From the NCBI RefSeq assembly GCF_001942465.1, contig NZ_MKJY01000399.1, positions 1 through 49,508 on the forward strand: a stretch of DNA of 49,508 bases, written 5' to 3'. A program made the translations under genes and the position numbers. The notes under the pieces are model-generated. The model did no database searches and was not told where the DNA came from. It was given only the letters and a program-made list of their open reading frames with translations. The DNA is from Actinomadura sp. CNU-125. Its GTDB lineage: Bacteria; Actinomycetota; Actinomycetes; Streptosporangiales; Streptosporangiaceae. Of this stretch, positions 46,399-49,508 are shown one piece after another (the stretch's first letter is position 1; every line of letters begins with the position of its first letter).

Positions 46399-46935
46399 GT
46401 GGACCCGCTGGTCACCGGCATCAGGGACCGCTGGGACGGGCAAGGTCTCCGCGGCACCCCGGGCCCATTCATGACGATCTGCTCGGTGGAGCGCCTGCAC
46501 CAGTTGCTGAAGAAGGCGCTGGACGAGGAGCTGGGCAGGTTCGATCTCAACCGCACCGGCTACACGATCCTCACGGGCCTCACGCTCATCGCCTCGGGCC
46601 GGGCCAGCCTGAGCACGCTCGGCCGCTGGCTGCTGGTGCATCCGACCACCGTCAAGCTCGCCGTCGACCAGTTGGAGGACGACGGCCTGGTGGAACGCAT
46701 CCCGCACCCGACCGACCGCCGCACGACGCTCGTCCGGATCACGCTCGGCGGCCGGGAACGTGCCAATGAGGCCAACCTCGCCCTGGAAGCCCCCGGCGGC
46801 CCCTTCGCCGGGCTCGCGGGCGGCGGCCAGGACAACCTGCTCAGGTCGCTCCAGTCGGCGCGCCTCGCGGTGGGCGATCTGGAGTTCTTCGGCCCCGTCG
46901 AGGACGCTGATCCACACGGCGCGGCACACCCGTAA
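46399..46935 (+). CDS. MarR family regulator, probable mce operon repressor
   Basis: A 178-residue winged-helix protein: FMTICSVERLHQLLKKALDE, LDEELGRFDLNRTGYTILTG, LSTLGRWLLVHPTTVKLAVD (recognition helix), QLEDDGLVERIPHPTDRRTT (wing), then a helical tail. GTG 46399 has GGGAG 8 bases upstream; an in-frame GTG at 46351 is possible. It is divergent from the mce operon, and MarR proteins in this position usually repress the neighbouring genes. Control by a lipid or steroid ligand would be reasonable but is inference. Confidence 0.87.
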   Translation: MDPLVTGIRDRWDGQGLRGTPGPFMTICSVERLHQLLKKALDEELGRFDLNRTGYTILTGLTLIASGRASLSTLGRWLLVHPTTVKLAVDQLEDDGLVERIPHPTDRRTTLVRITLGGRERANEANLALEAPGGPFAGLAGGGQDNLLRSLQSARLAVGDLEFFGPVEDADPHGAAHP

Positions 46936-46983
46936 AATCGACGAACCGGACACAATCCTCCGCCGATAAGGCAGTCTTCTCCT

Positions 46984-47947
46984 ATGCCCCAGAGTCACGG
47001 CACCCGCAGACGCCCCAAGCAGTCCTCCCGTTTCGCCCGTGGGAAGCAGGGCGAACAGGCGCGACCGGACGAGCCGCAGTACGGTCCGCAGGCCCCCGCT
47101 CCCGACGTCCCGTACGGCGCGGAGCCCCCGGCGGAGTTCTCCCCGGACTTCCCCGCGGACTCCCCGGCGGACTTCCCGGCGGACTCCCCGTACGGGCCCG
47201 ACGGCGCCCCGCCGTCCGGACCGGCGCCGGCGGCGCGACCGTCCGCCGAGCGGTTCAAGCCGAGCCGCGGGACGGTGGTGCGCGTGCTCACGAGCAACCT
47301 CACCATCACCGCGGTGTGCCTCGGCGCGATCGCGGCCTTTCTCGTGTTCGTGCCCATCGGCGGCGACGACGAGCGGCGCGCCGCCGGAGATCGCGGCCCA
47401 GGGCATGTCGGCCAACGAGATGCTCGAGATGATGCGCGGGTCGGAGATGGACCCGGTGGCCGCCGACGCGATGGCGACCGCCAAGAAGCGCGCCTACGAG
47501 AAGCAGCAGGCGGAGGCGAAGCAGAAGAAGGCGGAGAAGGACAGCGAGGAGTCCGCCAAGAGCAGCTTCGACAAGCCCGAGCCGGAGGCGCCCGCCGGTG
47601 GCGGCGGCGCCATCCCGGACGCGCCCGCGGGCGGCGGCGACACGTCCGTCTCGCAGAACAAGGCCATCGGCAAGCGGATGAACGCGCTGAAGGGCTGGAG
47701 CGGCTGCTGGTCCGCCCTGGAGAGCCTGTGGACGAAGGAGAGCGGCTGGAACGAGCGGGCGCAGAACCCGTCCAGCGGCGCCTACGGCATCCCGCAGTCG
47801 CTTCCCGGCACCAAGATGGCCAGCGCCGGATCGGACTGGCAGACCAACGCCGCCACCCAGATCGCGTGGGGGCTGAACTACATCGACGCCCGCTACGGCA
47901 CCCCGTGCGAGGCGTGGGGGCACTCGCAGAGCGTCGGCTGGTACTGA
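46984..47947 (+). CDS. Lytic-transglycosylase-like / aggregation-promoting-factor C-terminal domain protein (frame change near 47385)
   Basis: Cell-wall-active protein of about 320 residues. The N-terminal 90 residues are Pro/Asp-rich with degenerate repeats (FSPDFPADSPADFPADSP). A membrane anchor follows (LTITAVCLGAIAAFLVFVPI). The frame changes near 47370-47395, and the next part, PEIAAQGMSANEMLEMMRGS, leads into a Lys/Glu/Ala coiled-coil stretch and the catalytic-type domain: SALESLWTKESGWNERAQNP, SSGAYGIPQSLPGTKMAS and AATQIAWGLNYIDARYGTPC. The Glu in TKESGW is in the position of the transglycosylase acid. It probably remodels peptidoglycan outside the membrane. Confidence 0.87.
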
Positions 47948-48016
47948 GCCGTCCACCAACGGGCGCGCGGGCGACGGCGCCCGTGCGCGACGCGGCGCGG
48001 GCGCCCGCCTGGCACC

Positions 48017-48670
48017 ATGGGTGCATGCGGACGAGCAGGGCGCGGCAGGCCGGTGACGCCGGCGGCGAGAGTTCGGGCGGCGGCCGGCAGTGGGCGCGCG
48101 GACGCGACCCGCCAGGCGCTGCTGACGGCCGCCCAGCAGGTCTTCGCCGACCGCGGGTACGGCGACGCGGGCATCGCCGAGATCGTCGAGCGGTCCGGGA
48201 TCAGCGTCGGCAGCCTGTACCACCACTACGGCGGCAAGGCCGGCCTGTACGTGGCGCTGTGGGAGGAACTCACCGGCGAGCAGGAGCGGCGCGCGGCGCA
48301 GGCCGTGTCGGCCGCCCGCGACGACGGCGAGAACGACCCGATCGCCCAGTTCATCGCGGGCGCCCGCGCCTACCTGCGGGTGTGCTGGGAGCGCCGCGAG
48401 GCGGCCCGCCTGTTCCTCGGCGGCGAGGGCCCGCCCGGATCGTCCCTCATGCGCCGCAGCCGCACCCAGCGGTGGGTCGCGCGGAACACCAAACTGCTGC
48501 GCGGCCGCACCGGGCCCGGCGCGTCCCGGCGCGCCGACGAAGTGCTCGGGCTCGTGCTCACCACCGTGATCGGCGAAGCCGGGCGGGAGATCGCCACGGC
48601 CGAGAACGAGACCGAGGCCGGCGAGATCCTCGAAGAGGTCTGCCGGATCCTCATCCGGCTCGCGCGCTGA
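48017..48670 (+). CDS. TetR family transcriptional regulator
   Basis: The DNA-binding domain reads ATRQALLTAAQQVFADRGYG, then IAEIVERSGISVGSLYHHYG and GKAGLYVALWEELTGEQ. The ligand domain has FIAGARAYLRVCWERREAAR, LFLGGEGPPGSSLMRRSRTQ and LGLVLTTVIGEAGREIATAE. The start is uncertain: ATG 48017 gives an Arg/Ala-rich extension and GTG 48053 a shorter one. It ends 11 bases from the convergent surface-protein gene. Its target is not apparent. Confidence 0.9.
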   Translation: MGACGRAGRGRPVTPAARVRAAAGSGRADATRQALLTAAQQVFADRGYGDAGIAEIVERSGISVGSLYHHYGGKAGLYVALWEELTGEQERRAAQAVSAARDDGENDPIAQFIAGARAYLRVCWERREAARLFLGGEGPPGSSLMRRSRTQRWVARNTKLLRGRTGPGASRRADEVLGLVLTTVIGEAGREIATAENETEAGEILEEVCRILIRLAR

Positions 48671-48681
48671 CCCGCGCGTGC

Positions 48682-49508
48682 TCAGGGCCGCGGGCGGGGC
48701 GGCTCGGCGGGCAGCAGCGCCACGCGCATCCCGTGCTTGGACGGGCGTCCGCGCGAGTCGACGGGCCCGTACGTCCGGCCGTACACGCGGCGCGGCGGCG
48801 GGCCCGAGCGGCGCGACAGCCGGATCCGCAGCAGCGCCAGCGTCACCGCCGACCCGAGCGCGGCGAGCACCCCCGCCTGCAGGGCCCCGAGTTCCTCGAT
48901 GGGGGACGCGTCGTCCGGCAGGGCGCGCAGGTTGGACATCGGCACGACCGCGTCCGACAGCGGCGCGACCCGCGGGGACGAGACGGGCGGGAGCGCGATC
49001 TGCGGGGCCTGGATCTCGCCGAGCAGGCCGGGCACCGACGACGGCAGCCCGGAGACCACGCCCGGCGGCGGCGACACCGGCGGCAGCGACCCCGACGCCA
49101 GCGCCGCGAGGTCGGCGGGCACGCCGCCCGACGGGTCGGTGACGACGAGGGTGAATGAGCGCGACGCGGCCTTCACGCCGGAGGCGGACACCTTCACGGT
49201 CACGCGGATCGCGCGCGGGTCGGCGCCCGCGGGGACGCTGACGGTCACCGTCGAGTTCCCGCCGCCGGAGCCGAGCGTCCCGATGTTCCGCTTCGCCGGG
49301 CTGACGGACGCGCCCGGCGCCGACACGGTCAGGACGGCGCCCTTCGCGGTCGTCCCGAACGCCCAGTAGTGCGCCGTCACCCGGATCGAACCGCCGGGCC
49401 GCACCTTCGTCGCGGTCGCCGACAGTTCGACGGCCAGCCGCTTCGGTCCGCTCGGCTCGCCCGGATCGGTGGGCGTCGGCGTCGTCGGGGTCGGCGTCGG
49501 GGTCGGGG
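48682..49508 (-). CDS. Surface protein with Ig-like domain and C-terminal membrane anchor, cut by right edge
   Basis: The C-terminal 275 residues of a larger exported protein. It enters from the edge in a Pro-Thr linker (PTPTPTPTTPTPTD), then has a beta-rich Ig-like domain (LSATATKVRPGGSIRVTAHY to AASRSFTLVVTD), a Pro/Ser-rich stalk (GSLPPVSPPPGVVSGLPSSV), a hydrophobic segment (AGVLAALGSAVTLALLRIRL) and a basic tail with RVYGRTYGPVDSRGRPSK. This order fits a protein displayed outside and anchored by one helix with a cytoplasmic basic tail. Function unknown; the signal peptide would lie outside the window. Confidence 0.75.
   Translation of the reverse strand, partial: PTPTPTPTTPTPTDPGEPSGPKRLAVELSATATKVRPGGSIRVTAHYWAFGTTAKGAVLTVSAPGASVSPAKRNIGTLGSGGGNSTVTVSVPAGADPRAIRVTVKVSASGVKAASRSFTLVVTDPSGGVPADLAALASGSLPPVSPPPGVVSGLPSSVPGLLGEIQAPQIALPPVSSPRVAPLSDAVVPMSNLRALPDDASPIEELGALQAGVLAALGSAVTLALLRIRLSRRSGPPPRRVYGRTYGPVDSRGRPSKHGMRVALLPAEPPRPRP

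Overview
The window is about 49.5 kb of very GC-rich DNA with the strong third-position G/C bias of an actinomycete. The gene content fits the Streptosporangiales/Thermomonosporaceae, for example an Actinomadura-like organism, but this is inference: no rRNA, tRNA or other firm taxonomic marker is present. The content is a conservon-type nitrate-sensor kinase, a family 2B encapsulin, an ECF41 sigma factor with its SDR partner, a full yrbE-mce locus, a DUF6801-type secreted protein and an iron-box-controlled rpsD paralogue.

Layout. 1-3900: the left edge cuts a CvnA-like sensor kinase, divergent from a PotD-like solute-binding lipoprotein. 3.9-6.5 kb: the most notable locus, a family 2B encapsulin shell gene with an inserted cyclic-nucleotide-binding-like domain, followed by a polyprenyl diphosphate synthase, the kind of cargo known for this family. 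Stem-loops lie in the shell leader and between shell and cargo. 6.9-10.6 kb: a 31-residue membrane microprotein, an MHS-family transporter, a coiled-coil membrane protein and dihydrolipoyl dehydrogenase. 10.7-19.5 kb: a type IV restriction enzyme of the phosphorothioate-DNA class, a DUF1707 protein, a TetR/NmrA divergent pair, an NhaA-DsbA fusion, an SDR-SigJ operon behind a recognisable ECF41 promoter, a quinone-reductase-like enzyme and a methyltransferase. 19.6-29 kb: a DUF6801-like secreted protein, dimethylargininase, a flavin monooxygenase with its TetR repressor and palindromic operator, an XRE-cupin/MFS operon divergent from a thioredoxin-reductase-like protein, a Nudix-like protein and a wax ester synthase. 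29-36 kb: uracil-DNA glycosylase, an uncharacterised protein, an acyltransferase, an AAA ATPase, a Cys/Met-metabolism PLP enzyme, and a DUF2470 gene and rpsD sharing tandem iron boxes. 36-46.1 kb: a MarR gene, then a complete mce operon on the minus strand (yrbEA-yrbEB-mceA-B-C-D-E-F-mas) ending at a strong terminator and preceded by a 13-codon translationally coupled leader ORF. 46.3-49.5 kb: a divergent MarR regulator, a cell-wall lytic-transglycosylase-like protein, a TetR regulator and a surface protein cut by the right edge.

Quality warning. At least 15 otherwise well-conserved genes or gene segments change frame once or more (kinase tail, binding protein, polyprenyl synthase with four, DUF1707, TetR, monooxygenase, wax synthase, DUF2470 with two, mas, mceF, mceD, yrbEA with two, the transglycosylase-like gene). 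Protein similarity continues on both sides of every junction, so single-base assembly errors in GC runs are the simplest explanation. I annotate such genes at full length and state where the frame changes.
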